From an uncultured bacterium (GTDB lineage: Bacteria; Bacillota; Clostridia; TANB77; CAG-508): a DNA stretch of 64,000 nucleotides. The translations under genes were made by a program, and so were the position numbers. Of the stretch, positions 44,907-54,505 are shown piece after piece (within the stretch, counting starts at the first letter, position 1; each line of letters begins with the position of its first letter). The notes under the pieces were generated by a model, which had not been told where the DNA came from, ran no database searches, and was given only the letters and a program-made list of their open reading frames with translations. Where the stretch lies: the NCBI GenBank assembly GCA_905215935.1, contig CAJMRY010000004.1, forward strand, positions 1-64,000. The letters run 5' to 3'.

Positions 44907-46252
44907 ATGTTAAAGAAAGTACTAATTGCTAATCGTGGAGAAATTGCGGTAAGAATAATAAGAGCTTGCAGAGAAATGGGAATTAGAACAGTTGCGGTAT
45001 ATTCAGAGATAGATAAAGATTCATTACATAGAAAGATGGCTGATGAGTCTGTTTGTATTGGTCCAGCTAAATCAGCAGTAAGTTATTTAAATGTAAAAAA
45101 TATATTAGAAGCAGCTTGTTTAACAGGTGCTGATAGCATTCATCCAGGTTTTGGTTTTTTATCTGAAAGTAGTACATTTGCTAAAATGTGTGATGAAATT
45201 GGAATAAAGTTTATAGGTCCATCTTATAAATTAATAGAGCTAATGGGAAATAAGTCTATGGCAAAAGAAACAATGCAAAAGGCTGGAGTGCCAGTAGTTC
45301 CTGGCTCAGATGGTTTAGTAAAAAGTATAGATGAAGCAAAAAGCATAGGTGAAAAAATTGGATATCCAATTATTATAAAAGCATCTGCGGGTCGGTGGAG
45401 GAAAAGGAATAAGAGTAGCTTATTCTGAAGAGGAACTAGTTAAATTTTTTGAAGTTGTAAAACAAGAGGCTAGAGTATCTTTTAATGATGATAGCATTTA
45501 TATCGAGAAATTTATAGAAAATCCAAGACATGTGGAGATGCAAATATTAGCAGATGAATATGGAGATGTAGTACATTTAGGAGAAAGAGATTGTTCTGTT
45601 CAAAGAAGAAACCAAAAAGTTTTAGAAGAAACACCATCAGGAGTTATTCAAGATGCATTAAGAAAAAAAATGGGAGAAGTGGCAGTAAAGGCTTGTAAAG
45701 AAATAGGATATTCAAATGCAGGTACTATAGAGTTTTTAGTGGATAAAAATAAAAATTTCTATTTTATGGAAATGAATACAAGAATTCAAGTAGAACATCC
45801 AGTAACAGAAATGGTTACAGGTATCGATATTGTTAAAGAACAAATAAAAATAGCATCTGGAGAGAAATTAAATTTAAAACAAAAAGATATTATTTTTAAA
45901 GGTCATAGTATGGAGTGCAGAATTAATGCAGAAAATCCAAGTAAGAATTTTATGCCATGTCCTCGGAAAAATAACAGGACTTCATATTCCAGGTGGAAAT
46001 GGTATTAGAGTAGATACTTCTATTTATTCAGATTACGAAGTACCAAGAGTTTATGATTCAATGATTGCTAAAATTATAGTTCATGGAAATGATAGAAATG
46101 AGTCAATTGCAAAAATGAAGAGTGCACTTGGAGAATTTATTGTGGAAGGAATAGATACGAATATAGACTTTTTATATAGTATTTTAGAAAACGAAGATTT
46201 TGTTAAGAATGATTATGATACATCATTTATAAATAAAGAGTTCAATTTGTAA
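44907..46252 (+). CDS. accC: Biotin carboxylase AccC, with two +1 recoding sites
   Basis: An ATP-grasp enzyme that carboxylates the biotin on AccB, 447 residues, the usual length. The extra C at 45393 (GGT-C-GGT, codon 163) falls in the glycine-rich ATP loop, giving ASAGGGGKGIRV only after the skip. The extra C at 45964 (CCT-C-GGA, codon 353) gives MPCPGKITGLHIPGG. Also seen are KKVLIANRGEIAVRI at the start and MEMNTRIQVEHPVTE, the catalytic segment. ATG 44907 has AAAGGA 6 bases upstream. Both shifts are needed for an intact active site. Confidence 0.95.
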
Positions 46253-46275
46253 AAAAATAAGGGGAAAAACTAGCT

Positions 46276-46773
46276 ATGCATAAAAAATTAAAAGTAGTAA
46301 TATATACAATTATTATATTAGCAACTATTCTAACTGGATGTTTTATGTTTATAAAGATGAATAAATTTGAAGTATCTTCTAATGATAGATATATAGTAAT
46401 ATCCCAAAATGGAAGTTATATGCCTAGATCAGATGGAGGAAGTTATACAAAAGTTTATTATCAGATTGACCTATCCAAAAAAGTAGTAAGAAAATGTGAA
46501 GATAAATATGTTGGATTTAAAGGATTCGATTATAAAGAAAAAGTATTAAACAGAAAAAGGCTTACAAATGAAGAGGCTCAGGAATTAAAAACAATCTTAG
46601 AAAATGAAATTAATAATTATAGTAATGATAGTACAGATGTTCTGTCTGATTGTTTTGTGGAGTCCTATTCTTGGAATGAATTATGTACATATACAATAGT
46701 TTCATATAATCATATGGATGTTAATTTTTCAGTTTATAAAGATATAGAGAGATTAACTAATTTATTAGAATAG
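46276..46773 (+). CDS. Putative lipoprotein inside the acc operon
   Basis: A 165-residue unknown protein. The N terminus has KK, a hydrophobic stretch and LTGC near residues 19-22, a good lipobox for signal peptidase II. The mature part is hydrophilic with several Tyr and two to three Cys. It is not a known part of acetyl-CoA carboxylase. GGGGAA is the only ribosome-site candidate. It sits between accC and accD, so it is expected to be expressed with them; its role is unknown. Confidence 0.6.
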   Translation: MHKKLKVVIYTIIILATILTGCFMFIKMNKFEVSSNDRYIVISQNGSYMPRSDGGSYTKVYYQIDLSKKVVRKCEDKYVGFKGFDYKEKVLNRKRLTNEEAQELKTILENEINNYSNDSTDVLSDCFVESYSWNELCTYTIVSYNHMDVNFSVYKDIERLTNLLE

Positions 46774-46801
46774 AATAATATATAAAGGAAGTATAATCAG
46801 T

Positions 46802-47647
46802 ATGGTGATAGATAAAATTAAAAAAATTAATCAAACAGAAGAGAAAAATAAAAAAAATATAAAAGCATCTGATATGCTAATTGGAAAATGGGTTAAATGT
46901 GATGCTTGTAAAGAGATTTTATATAAAGATGAAGTACATAAAAACTACAGTGTGTGTCCTAATTGTGGAAAACATTTTAGGTTATCTGCTAGACGTAGGA
47001 TTTCTCAAATTATAGATGAGGGAACTTTTGTAGAAATAAACAAAGATATGGAGATTAGAAATCCATTAAACTTTGAAGGGTATAGTAAGAAAATAGAATC
47101 TTTGCAGGAAAAAACACATATAAAAGAAGCGGTAACTACAGGGTTTGGAGAAATAAATGGCGAAAAGGTAGTTATTGCTGTTATGGATGGAAACTTTATA
47201 ATGGGAAGTATGGGAAGTGTAGTAGGAGAAAAAATAACTTGTAGCATTGAAGAGGCAATAAAAAATAAACTTCCACTTATAATTTTTTGTGTTTCTGGAG
47301 GAGCTAGAATGCAAGAAGGGATTATTTCTTTAATGCAAATGGCTAAAACATCTGCAGCTCTTGCAAGACTTGATGAAGCAGGACTTTTATACATATCTGT
47401 TTTAACAGATCCAACAACAGGAGGAGTTACAGCAAGTTTTGCATCTTTAGGAGATATTATTTTAGCAGAGCCAAATGCTTTAATTGGTTTTGCAGGACCT
47501 AGAGTAATAGAACAGACGATTAAACAAAAATTGCCTGAAGGTTTTCAAAGATCAGAGTTTTTATTAGAACATGGGTTTATAGATAAAATTGTTGAAAGAA
47601 AAGATATGAAAGAGACTTTATATAACATTTTACAATTACATAAATAA
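46802..47647 (+). CDS. accD: Acetyl-CoA carboxylase carboxyltransferase subunit beta
   Basis: AccD, 281 residues. The N-terminal zinc ribbon is CDACKEIL then CPNCGKHF near residues 37-60. The crotonase-like core has SGGARMQEGI near residue 165 and TDPTTGGVTASFA. With AccA it transfers the carboxyl group to acetyl-CoA. It has no CGG in frame. Confidence 0.95.
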   Translation: MVIDKIKKINQTEEKNKKNIKASDMLIGKWVKCDACKEILYKDEVHKNYSVCPNCGKHFRLSARRRISQIIDEGTFVEINKDMEIRNPLNFEGYSKKIESLQEKTHIKEAVTTGFGEINGEKVVIAVMDGNFIMGSMGSVVGEKITCSIEEAIKNKLPLIIFCVSGGARMQEGIISLMQMAKTSAALARLDEAGLLYISVLTDPTTGGVTASFASLGDIILAEPNALIGFAGPRVIEQTIKQKLPEGFQRSEFLLEHGFIDKIVERKDMKETLYNILQLHK

Positions 47648-47764
47648 ATATTATTTAAAAGAAAATGCAAAAATTAACTAATAATATTATTAATTATAAA
47701 AATATATAATTTTGTATGAATAATAATGAGATAATATTATAACATTTTCAAAAGGAGGAACAAA

Positions 47765-48562
47765 ATGCAATCAGAAAAGCTTACTGCATGGGATAGAGTT
47801 ATGCTTGCAAGAAAAACAAATAGACCTAAATCATTAGACTACATAAATTTAATATGTGATGAATTTATTGAGTTACATGGAGATAGATTATTTTCTGATG
47901 ATAAATCAATTATAACAGGGATTGGGAGAATTGATAAATATCCAGTTACAATAATAGGTCAGCAAAAGGGAAAAACAACTAAAGAAAATATGGAAAGAAA
48001 TTTTGGAATGACAAATCCAGAAGGATATAGAAAAGCTCTTAGAATAATGAAACAAGCAGAGAAATTTAATAGACCAATTATAACATTTGTAGATACACCA
48101 GGTGCATATCCAGGACTTGGAGCAGAAGAAAGAGGACAAGGAGAAGCAATTGCTAAAAATTTATTAGAAATGTCTAGGTTAAAAACTCCTATTATTTCTA
48201 TTGTTATAGGAGAAGGTTCTAGTGGAGGGGCTTTAGGAATATGTGTAGCAGATAAAATTATTATGCTAGAAAATGCAGTATATTCTATATTATCACCTGA
48301 AGGATTTGCAAGTATTTTGTATAAAGATGCAAGTAAAAATAAAGAAGCAGCAGAACATATGAAAATAACAGCAAAAGATTTAAAAGATTTAAAGGTTATT
48401 GATGAAATTATAGAAGAACCAGAAGGCGGAGCAGGAGAAGACTTTCAAGCTGTAAGCTCAAAAATAAGGAAATGCATTTTGGATAATATTAAGAACTTAG
48501 AAAAAATAGATAAAGAAAGCTTAGTAAACAATAGATATGAGAAGTATAGAAAAATAAAATAG
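47765..48562 (+). CDS. accA: Acetyl-CoA carboxylase carboxyltransferase subunit alpha
   Basis: AccA, 265 residues, slightly short at the N terminus as in many Firmicutes. The core shows FVDTPGAYPGLGAEERGQ near residue 105, GEGSSGGALGI near 140 and the C-terminal Arg/Lys-rich helix. AAAGGAGG precedes the ATG. It closes the fatty-acid cluster and is followed by a terminator. Confidence 0.95.
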   Translation: MQSEKLTAWDRVMLARKTNRPKSLDYINLICDEFIELHGDRLFSDDKSIITGIGRIDKYPVTIIGQQKGKTTKENMERNFGMTNPEGYRKALRIMKQAEKFNRPIITFVDTPGAYPGLGAEERGQGEAIAKNLLEMSRLKTPIISIVIGEGSSGGALGICVADKIIMLENAVYSILSPEGFASILYKDASKNKEAAEHMKITAKDLKDLKVIDEIIEEPEGGAGEDFQAVSSKIRKCILDNIKNLEKIDKESLVNNRYEKYRKIK

Positions 48563-48568
48563 AAAATA

Positions 48569-48614
48569 TGAAAAGTAGTTATCTTATATGATTAAAGATA
48601 GCTACTTTTTTTGC
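48569..48614 (+). terminator. Terminator after accA
   Basis: AGTAGTTATCTT pairs with AAGATAGCTACT, followed by seven T. Confidence 0.8.
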
Positions 48615-48734
48615 TCACAAAAATATTGAAACACTATTAGATTCATTACAATATGATAACCTAAAATGGCTATAAAGCAGACACGGTAAGGCAAAAGCGA
48701 TATAATTATATTAAGATAGTAAGGAGGAATTAGA

Positions 48735-48926
48735 ATGGAGATGTTTTTTAAAAAAAGAAAAATTAAAGAGAAAGATACGAATGATAAAAAAACAACAAAA
48801 ATCTTAGATAAGTCACTAGAAAAATTATCGATAAACGAAATAGTAGAATTAAAGGTTGAAATAGATGACTTAATAAGTAAATTAGACAATATATTAGAAA
48901 CTTGTAATATAGCACTTAATTCATAA
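48735..48926 (+). CDS. Unknown 63-residue protein
   Basis: A small protein with a short basic start (FFKKRKIKEK) and an acidic helical end (VEIDDLISKLDNILE). AAGGAGG precedes the ATG. It is followed after 16 bases by the coiled-coil gene at 48943 and probably forms a pair with it. In size and style it resembles the C-terminal half of the protein at 39102. Confidence 0.6.
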   Translation: MEMFFKKRKIKEKDTNDKKTTKILDKSLEKLSINEIVELKVEIDDLISKLDNILETCNIALNS

Positions 48927-48942
48927 GAAAGGAGGAATGGAT

Positions 48943-50082
48943 ATGGATTTAGAAAGTTTAAATAAAGAATATGTACAGCTAAAAAATGAATTAGGAAATG
49001 TTAGTAAAGATATATTAGCACTTGAAACAAAAGCCAATAATTTAGCAACAGATAAAATAATATGGAATGGAAAATTGGCAGAATCAAAAAAAATAGGCAA
49101 TGTAGCTAATGAAAAAATAGCACAAACAGAATTAAAAAGAATAGACGACGAATTAAAAGTGGTTCAAGATGAAACTATAAAGAAAAAAGATGCAATGAAA
49201 AGATTACAAATAAAAGTGAACATTAGAATGGACGAGATTAAAGAAAATCCAGAAATGAAACAACATTTAAATGAAGTTATGCAGAAAAAATATAGTAGAA
49301 AAATATCTAAGCTAGAAAAGGAAAAAGATGAAACAATAGAAAAGAGAGACCGATTAAAAAATCTAAGACAATTAGTTACAGAGCATCCTAGTTTAGGAAA
49401 TAATTTAAAAGGTGTTTTAGGGGCTCAAAAAGAAATTACAGATTTAAAAAAAGAATTAGATGATATGAAGATTAAAGTTGGGACAGGACTTGTTTCTTAT
49501 AAAAATCCTAATAGAGCAAACGAAATAATAAATACACTATTACCACAAGCAAAAAGCAAGATGTTAAACAATAAGACATCATTAATGGCATATATTTCTA
49601 AAAATAAACTTAATATTACTGAAAAAGATATTGAGGAATTGGCTGAAAGAGGCTTATCTATAGATAGTAAAGGGAAAATTGATATTAATACAACAATGGA
49701 TAAGAACATAGGTACTTTAAATAGGCAAATAAAAGGTTATGATAAATCTATAAAAAATCATCAAATAGCACTAGATAGTATAGAAAAAGAAGAACAATCA
49801 CTAACAAACGAGAGCAGTTCAATATCAACACAAAATAAGCAAAAATGGTATCAAGTATTGGTACAGAGAGTTAAAAATTGGTATGAAGGAAAAAGTAGAC
49901 AAGCTTTACCAGAACCTAAAATACCAAAGCAAACTCCAGAAGTAGTTAAAAATAATGAGAATAATTCTTTTAGAGAAAGTTTAAAATTTGATGTTGTTAA
50001 AGATACTGTTGATAAAGAGGTTAGCGAAAATTTAAAACAGGCTAAAGAAAAGAGAAAAGAGGAAGAGTATGAAATTAGTTGA
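48943..50082 (+). CDS. Unknown 379-residue coiled-coil protein
   Basis: Mostly heptad-like sequence from residue 3 to about 160 (KEYVQLKNELGN, VSKDILALETKANN) and again near 245-285, rich in Lys and Glu, then a short basic, Pro-containing tail. It is probably a long rod or a scaffold. There is no membrane segment. ATG 48943 has AAAGGAGGA 7 bases upstream; ATG 48937 overlaps the spacing. I do not recognise the family. No CGG in frame. Confidence 0.6.
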   Translation: MDLESLNKEYVQLKNELGNVSKDILALETKANNLATDKIIWNGKLAESKKIGNVANEKIAQTELKRIDDELKVVQDETIKKKDAMKRLQIKVNIRMDEIKENPEMKQHLNEVMQKKYSRKISKLEKEKDETIEKRDRLKNLRQLVTEHPSLGNNLKGVLGAQKEITDLKKELDDMKIKVGTGLVSYKNPNRANEIINTLLPQAKSKMLNNKTSLMAYISKNKLNITEKDIEELAERGLSIDSKGKIDINTTMDKNIGTLNRQIKGYDKSIKNHQIALDSIEKEEQSLTNESSSISTQNKQKWYQVLVQRVKNWYEGKSRQALPEPKIPKQTPEVVKNNENNSFRESLKFDVVKDTVDKEVSENLKQAKEKRKEEEYEIS

Positions 50083-50211
50083 CGAAGATATACAAAGATG
50101 ATAATATAAAAAATACAGCCAAAGTGCATGTTTGGATATTTTCCTTTTATAATTGCTACTAATAAATACTTGCAGTTATATGGAAAAAATATATAAAAAG
50201 GAGTCTTACAT

Positions 50212-50319
50212 ATGAAACGGAGAAGAAAACAGATAGTTATTAATGTAATATTATGCATTTTTGTATGTATAGCATTATTATTTATGGCAATTGCAGTGCC
50301 AATAATAATTTTTGGGTGA
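50212..50319 (+). CDS. 35-residue single-helix membrane protein, CGG as codon 3
   Basis: A very short gene with AAAAGGAG 7 bases before ATG 50212 and a terminator after it. The product has a strongly basic start (about six residues) and one membrane helix of about 24 residues. Codon 3 (50218-50220) is CGG and must be Arg; the +1 frame gives only about seven codons then TAG. CGG is followed by AGA as in many shift sites, so the local context does not tell the two classes apart. It is probably a real small protein, but it could also be a leader peptide. Confidence 0.55.
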   Translation: MKRRRKQIVINVILCIFVCIALLFMAIAVPIIIFG

Positions 50320-50333
50320 TATAGGAAAATGTT

Positions 50334-50362
50334 GGTCAGTATATTATACTGACCTATTTTTA
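50334..50362 (+). terminator. Terminator after the small membrane protein
   Basis: GGTCAGTATA and TATACTGACC form a 10-bp stem with a one-base centre, followed by a T-rich run. Confidence 0.7.
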
Positions 50363-50451
50363 TTACTTTTTTTGCCATATTACTAGACATTTTAATATTT
50401 TTAGCTTAAAATATAACCATAAATGCAGATAAGGAAGGAAATGAAGTAATT

Positions 50452-50982
50452 ATGAATATATGGCATGATATTTCAGAAAAAAGAGTAAAAAAAGATAGTT
50501 TTGTTTCAGTAATAGAAATACCAAAGGGATGTGGAGATAAATACGAATTAGATAAAGAAACAGGAATGCTTAAATTAGACAGAGTACTTTATACAGCAAC
50601 ACATTATCCAGCAAATTACGGATTTATTCCAAGAACATATGCAGGTGATCATGATCCTTTAGATGTTTTAGTAATATGCCAAGAGTCTGTATATCCACTT
50701 ACTTTAATAGAGTGTTATCCAATTGGTGTACTAAAAATGATAGATAGTGATGAACAAGATGAAAAAATTATCGCAATAGCAAAAAATGACCCATATTTAA
50801 ATTGCTATAAAGATATCTCAGAATTACCAAAACAAATATCTGATGAACTTATGCACTTTTTTGAAGTATATAAGCAATTAGAAGGCAAGAAAACAACTGT
50901 AGATAAAATGTATGGAAGAGAAGAAGCAGAAAAAATAATAGAAGAATCAATTGAAAATTATAAAGAAAAATTTAATAAATAA
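50452..50982 (+). CDS. ppa: Inorganic pyrophosphatase, family I
   Basis: A 176-residue soluble enzyme that hydrolyses PPi. The family I signature DHDPLDVLV lies near residue 65-73, with the preceding GFIPRTYAGD segment. Family I is less common in Clostridia than family II. AAGGAA-type site precedes the ATG. It lies just upstream of the TPR gene. Confidence 0.93.
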   Translation: MNIWHDISEKRVKKDSFVSVIEIPKGCGDKYELDKETGMLKLDRVLYTATHYPANYGFIPRTYAGDHDPLDVLVICQESVYPLTLIECYPIGVLKMIDSDEQDEKIIAIAKNDPYLNCYKDISELPKQISDELMHFFEVYKQLEGKKTTVDKMYGREEAEKIIEESIENYKEKFNK

Positions 50983-50993
50983 AGAGGATGTAT

Positions 50994-52215
50994 ATGATAA
51001 TTGAAAAAATAATATTCAATTTGTTAGCTTTTACTTTATTTATCATTGTATTTTTTAAGATGATAAAAAAGAATGATACTGCATATATAGACATATTGAT
51101 ATTACAATTTATAGGAATAGGTATTAACTTTATAGAACTAATTTCAGATATTAAACTTCCTATAATAATAAAAATAATATTATATATTTTATGTGTAATT
51201 ATTCCAGGAATTGTTTTAATTTTAGAAAAGAAAAATTTATTGTTTCCAGAATTATTAAACATTATGATAGCTAAAATTTACTTAAAACAAAAGAATCCAG
51301 AAGAAGCTAAAAGATATATGTTAAAATTAATAGATAAGTATCCAAATAGTTATTTAGGGCATAAAATGATTGCCGAAATTTATGAATTAGAAGGCAAGCA
51401 CACAAATGCAATAGATGAATATGTAAGAGCAATAGAAATTAATACAAAAGATTATAACTCATATTATAAGATATCAGTATTACTTCAAAAATTAAATAAT
51501 AATGATGCTGCTATAGATATGCTTAATGATTTATTAAAAAAGAAACCAGATTATATGCAGGCTACTATGCTATTAGGTGATATTTTATATAATGAGGAAA
51601 GATTTAAAGAAGCTACAGTAGTTTATACAGAAGCACTAAAATATAATCCAGCAAGTTATGATATTTATTATAATCTTGGAATGGTTTATACAAGATTAAA
51701 TGATTTTCAAAAAGCAAAAGAATATTACCAGACAGCAGCAGAAATTAATAGTATGCTATATAGTGCTAAATTCAATTTAGCACAAATATCTATGTTATAT
51801 GGTGATTTACGGAGAAGCAGAAAGTTATTTTATGGAATGTTTATCTTCAGAAGAAGTGGAAGCGGGCTCTTATTATTATTTAGCGCAAATTAGTATGCTA
51901 AGGGGAGATAAAGCAAAAGCAGTAAACTATATTAATGTAGCAATAGAACTTGATAGTAAAGTGTATAAGGAAATAGAGGGTCAATCTATTTTTGCACCAA
52001 TAATTAAACATATAAAGACACCAGATTTAAATGATACATTAAACAAACCAATATTAAAAAAGTTAAGTAAAAAAGAAAAATTAACACAAAAACATTTAAA
52101 AGAAACATATAAATTAGTAAATAAATTAAATAATAATGATATGAAAATGATAAAAAATATCAAGAAAAATGTAGATATTGAAGAAGAAAATCAGATAGAA
52201 AAAGAAGAAAAATAA
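50994..52215 (+). CDS. Membrane-anchored TPR protein, with +1 recoding site
   Basis: About 406 residues after skipping the extra C at 51810 (TTA-C-GGA, codon 273). The N terminus has two to three hydrophobic helices. From residue 85 on there are tandem tetratricopeptide repeats (YEEAIDE-like pairs such as FKEATVVYTEALKYNPAS and YNLGMVYTRLNDFQKAKEYY). The site restores the repeat GEAESYFMECL across the join. The C terminus is Lys/Glu/Asn-rich. It is a scaffold protein, function unknown. ATG 50994 is preferred over 50988, which lies too close to AAAGAGGA. Confidence 0.8.
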
Positions 52216-52281
52216 ATGTGATAATTTAAACAAAACAGAATATATTCATATTAAGTTTAATATGAAAGGAATGTGTTAATA

Positions 52282-53160
52282 TTGGAAAAGAACATATCTG
52301 TTATAGGTGGAGATTTAAGAATTGTTTATCTTATTCAAATGTTAGTAAAAGATGAATTTGCTGTATATACATATGGATTGGAAAAAACAGAAAACTTACA
52401 ACATATAAATAATGTATTTATATGTGAAAATGAAGAAGAATGTATAAAAAAGAGCAAATTAGTTCTAAGCTCTATTCCACTTTGCAAAGATGAAGAATTT
52501 ATAATAGCACCATTTAGTAATAAAGACATTTTAATAAAAGATGTTATAAAATTGCTACATAATAAAGTTTTTATAGCTGGAAGTATACCAAAAAATTTAT
52601 ATAATATACAAGAAAAAATAGATTTTGAGATTATAGATTTAATTAAATGTGAAGAACTTGCAGTTTTAAATAGTATATCTACAGCAGAAGGAGCTATTCA
52701 GATAGCAATGGAAGAAACAGAATTTACATTACATGGAAGTAACATATTAATACTAGGATTTGGTAGAATTGGAAAGGTGCTTTCTAAAATGTTTCAAGGA
52801 ATTGGAGCAAATGTATATTGTGAAGCAAGAAAGAATGAGGATTTAGCTTGGATTGAAACATATGGATATAAAAAAGTTTCACTTTCAAAATTAGATGATA
52901 ATTTGAAAGATAAAGATATTATAATAAATACAATACCAAGTATGATATTAGATGAAAATAGATTAAAATTAATAAAAAAAGATAGTCTAATTATAGATTT
53001 AGCATCTAAACCAGGTGGTGTTGATATAAAATCTGCAAACAATTTAGGAATAAAAGTAATATGGGCGTTAGCTCTTCCTGGAAAAGTGGCACCATATAGT
53101 GCAGCTAAATGTATAAAACAAACTATATATAATGAGATAAAAGATAAAAATATATTTTAG
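52282..53160 (+). CDS. dpaA: Dipicolinate synthase subunit A
   Basis: SpoVFA makes dipicolinate, the spore-core calcium chelator, with subunit B. It has about 292 residues. The NAD-binding loop is LILGFGRIGKVLSKMF near residue 155, and there is the family ending ALALPGKVAPYSAA. The start is uncertain: AAAGGA at 52265 lies 11 bases before TTG 52282 and 2 bases before GTG 52273. The dpaB gene that normally follows is not adjacent; the next gene is uppP. It suggests an endospore-forming ancestry. Confidence 0.88.
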   Translation: MEKNISVIGGDLRIVYLIQMLVKDEFAVYTYGLEKTENLQHINNVFICENEEECIKKSKLVLSSIPLCKDEEFIIAPFSNKDILIKDVIKLLHNKVFIAGSIPKNLYNIQEKIDFEIIDLIKCEELAVLNSISTAEGAIQIAMEETEFTLHGSNILILGFGRIGKVLSKMFQGIGANVYCEARKNEDLAWIETYGYKKVSLSKLDDNLKDKDIIINTIPSMILDENRLKLIKKDSLIIDLASKPGGVDIKSANNLGIKVIWALALPGKVAPYSAAKCIKQTIYNEIKDKNIF

Positions 53161-53378
53161 AAAAGGATTAATAAATATAAAATATAAATGTATAAGGTTT
53201 AGAATAAGAAGTAATAATTTAAGTAGTATAAAATGAAATAATAATTGAAAATGACTTAATGCATAAAGTAATAATTAAAATAGTTTAGGACAAAGAACTT
53301 AATATATAAAATAATAATGAAAGTAAAGAAAAATATTTTTAGTCTCATAAATTAAATTAAGAAAAGAGGAATTTTATA
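53161..53378 (+). other. 218-bp AT-rich spacer before uppP
   Basis: No gene is visible. It contains loose repeats of AGTAATAATTNAA-type units near 53210, 53268 and 53310, too degenerate to call. Confidence 0.4.
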
Positions 53379-54162
53379 ATGAATGGAATACAAGCATTAA
53401 TATTAGGAATAGTACAAGGGCTTACAGAACTTTTGCCAATATCAAGTTCTGCCCATTTAGCAATTATACCATGGATGTTTAATTGGGATGTGCCAGAAGC
53501 TTTTGATGTAGCATTACATTTTGGTACATTACTAGCAATTGGAATATTTTTCTTTAAAGATTGGATAGATTTAATAAAAGGTGGTTTTAACAAGGCTATT
53601 AAAAAAGAAGATTCACCAGAAGGAAGAATGTTTTGGTACATAGTACTTGCTACAATTCCTGGTGGAATAATAGGATTTTTATTAGATCATTTTGTTGGGG
53701 ATAAGTTAACTACTCCATTAATAATAGCAATAGCACTAATAATTATGGGTATAATTTTATACTTTGTAGATAAAAATGCAAAAGCTACTACAGACTATGA
53801 ACATATGACATTAAAGCAAACTTTCTTAATTGGTTTAGCACAAAGTTTAGCATTTATTCCAGGTGTTTCTAGATCTGGTGTTACTATGACAGTTTCAAGA
53901 TTATTAAAAGTAGATAGAACTTCTGCTGCTAAATATTCTTTTATGTTATCTGCTCCTATAGTACTTGCTGCGACTGTATTTAAATTAAAAGATTTTGTGT
54001 TTAATGTACCATTTTTTATTGGAGTAATATCAAGCTTTTTAGTTGGTATAGTAGTTATTAAATTTTTACTAAAATACTTACAAAGAGGTAGCTTTAAAGG
54101 GTTTGCTATATATAGAGTAATAGCACGGAATAGTTATTATAGCTTTAACTTTTATAAAATAG
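53379..54162 (+). CDS. uppP: Undecaprenyl-diphosphatase, with +1 recoding site
   Basis: An integral membrane phosphatase that recycles the lipid carrier of cell-wall synthesis, 260 residues. The two signatures are QGLTELLPISSSAHL near residue 16 and PGVSRSGVTM near 165. The extra C at 54126 (GCA-C-GGA, codon 250) is in the last membrane helix; skipping it gives RVIAGIVIIALTFIK and a TAG stop. Unshifted translation gives a polar tail RNSYYSF and ends at 54182, seven bases past the start of the next gene. Resistance to bacitracin is a known family trait. Confidence 0.94.
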
Positions 54163-54174
54163 GGAGGAAAAGTT

Positions 54175-54333
54175 ATGTTTAAGAAAGAGAATTTAATTAA
54201 ACTATTAATCGGATTAGTAGTGTTACTTATATTAGGAGCTATTACTGTTGCTTTGGTTTTAGACCCTAATGCAGGGTTTGTAAAAAAAGAATCAAATAAT
54301 AATATAATGTATTCAAATGATGTTGTTTATTAA
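54175..54333 (+). CDS. 52-residue single-helix membrane protein
   Basis: A short gene with AGGGAGGA 6 bases before ATG 54175. The product has FKKENLIK, one membrane helix (about residues 9-29), then a short polar end with DPNAG and Asn-rich sequence. It starts 12 bases after the uppP stop of the shifted frame, and inside the unshifted frame. The function is unknown. Confidence 0.6.
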   Translation: MFKKENLIKLLIGLVVLLILGAITVALVLDPNAGFVKKESNNNIMYSNDVVY

Positions 54334-54348
54334 GCATAAATACGTGAG

Positions 54349-54388
54349 GATTACCTATAATATGTATATATATTGGGTAATCTTTATT
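54349..54388 (+). terminator. Terminator after the small membrane protein
   Basis: GATTACC pairs with GGTAATC across an AT loop, followed by TTTATTT. Confidence 0.65.
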
Positions 54389-54414
54389 TGTAGGGTTTTA
54401 TTGGGAGAGATGCA

Positions 54415-54465
54415 ATGTTACTGCCTGCTAAACTTATATATTTATAAATTTAGCAGGCTGATATG
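54415..54465 (+). repeat. Short inverted repeat related to the 59647 element
   Basis: GCCTGCTAAA (54423-54432) and TTTAGCAGGC (54449-54458) form a perfect 10-bp stem around TATATATTTATAAA. The flank ATGTTACTGCCT is shared with ATGTTACCGCCT at 59638, and the loop with the arms of that element. It looks like a small internally deleted relative. Confidence 0.55.
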
Positions 54466-54505
54466 TGTTATTTAGATTAATTTTGAATTATAAAAGGAGG
54501 AACAA

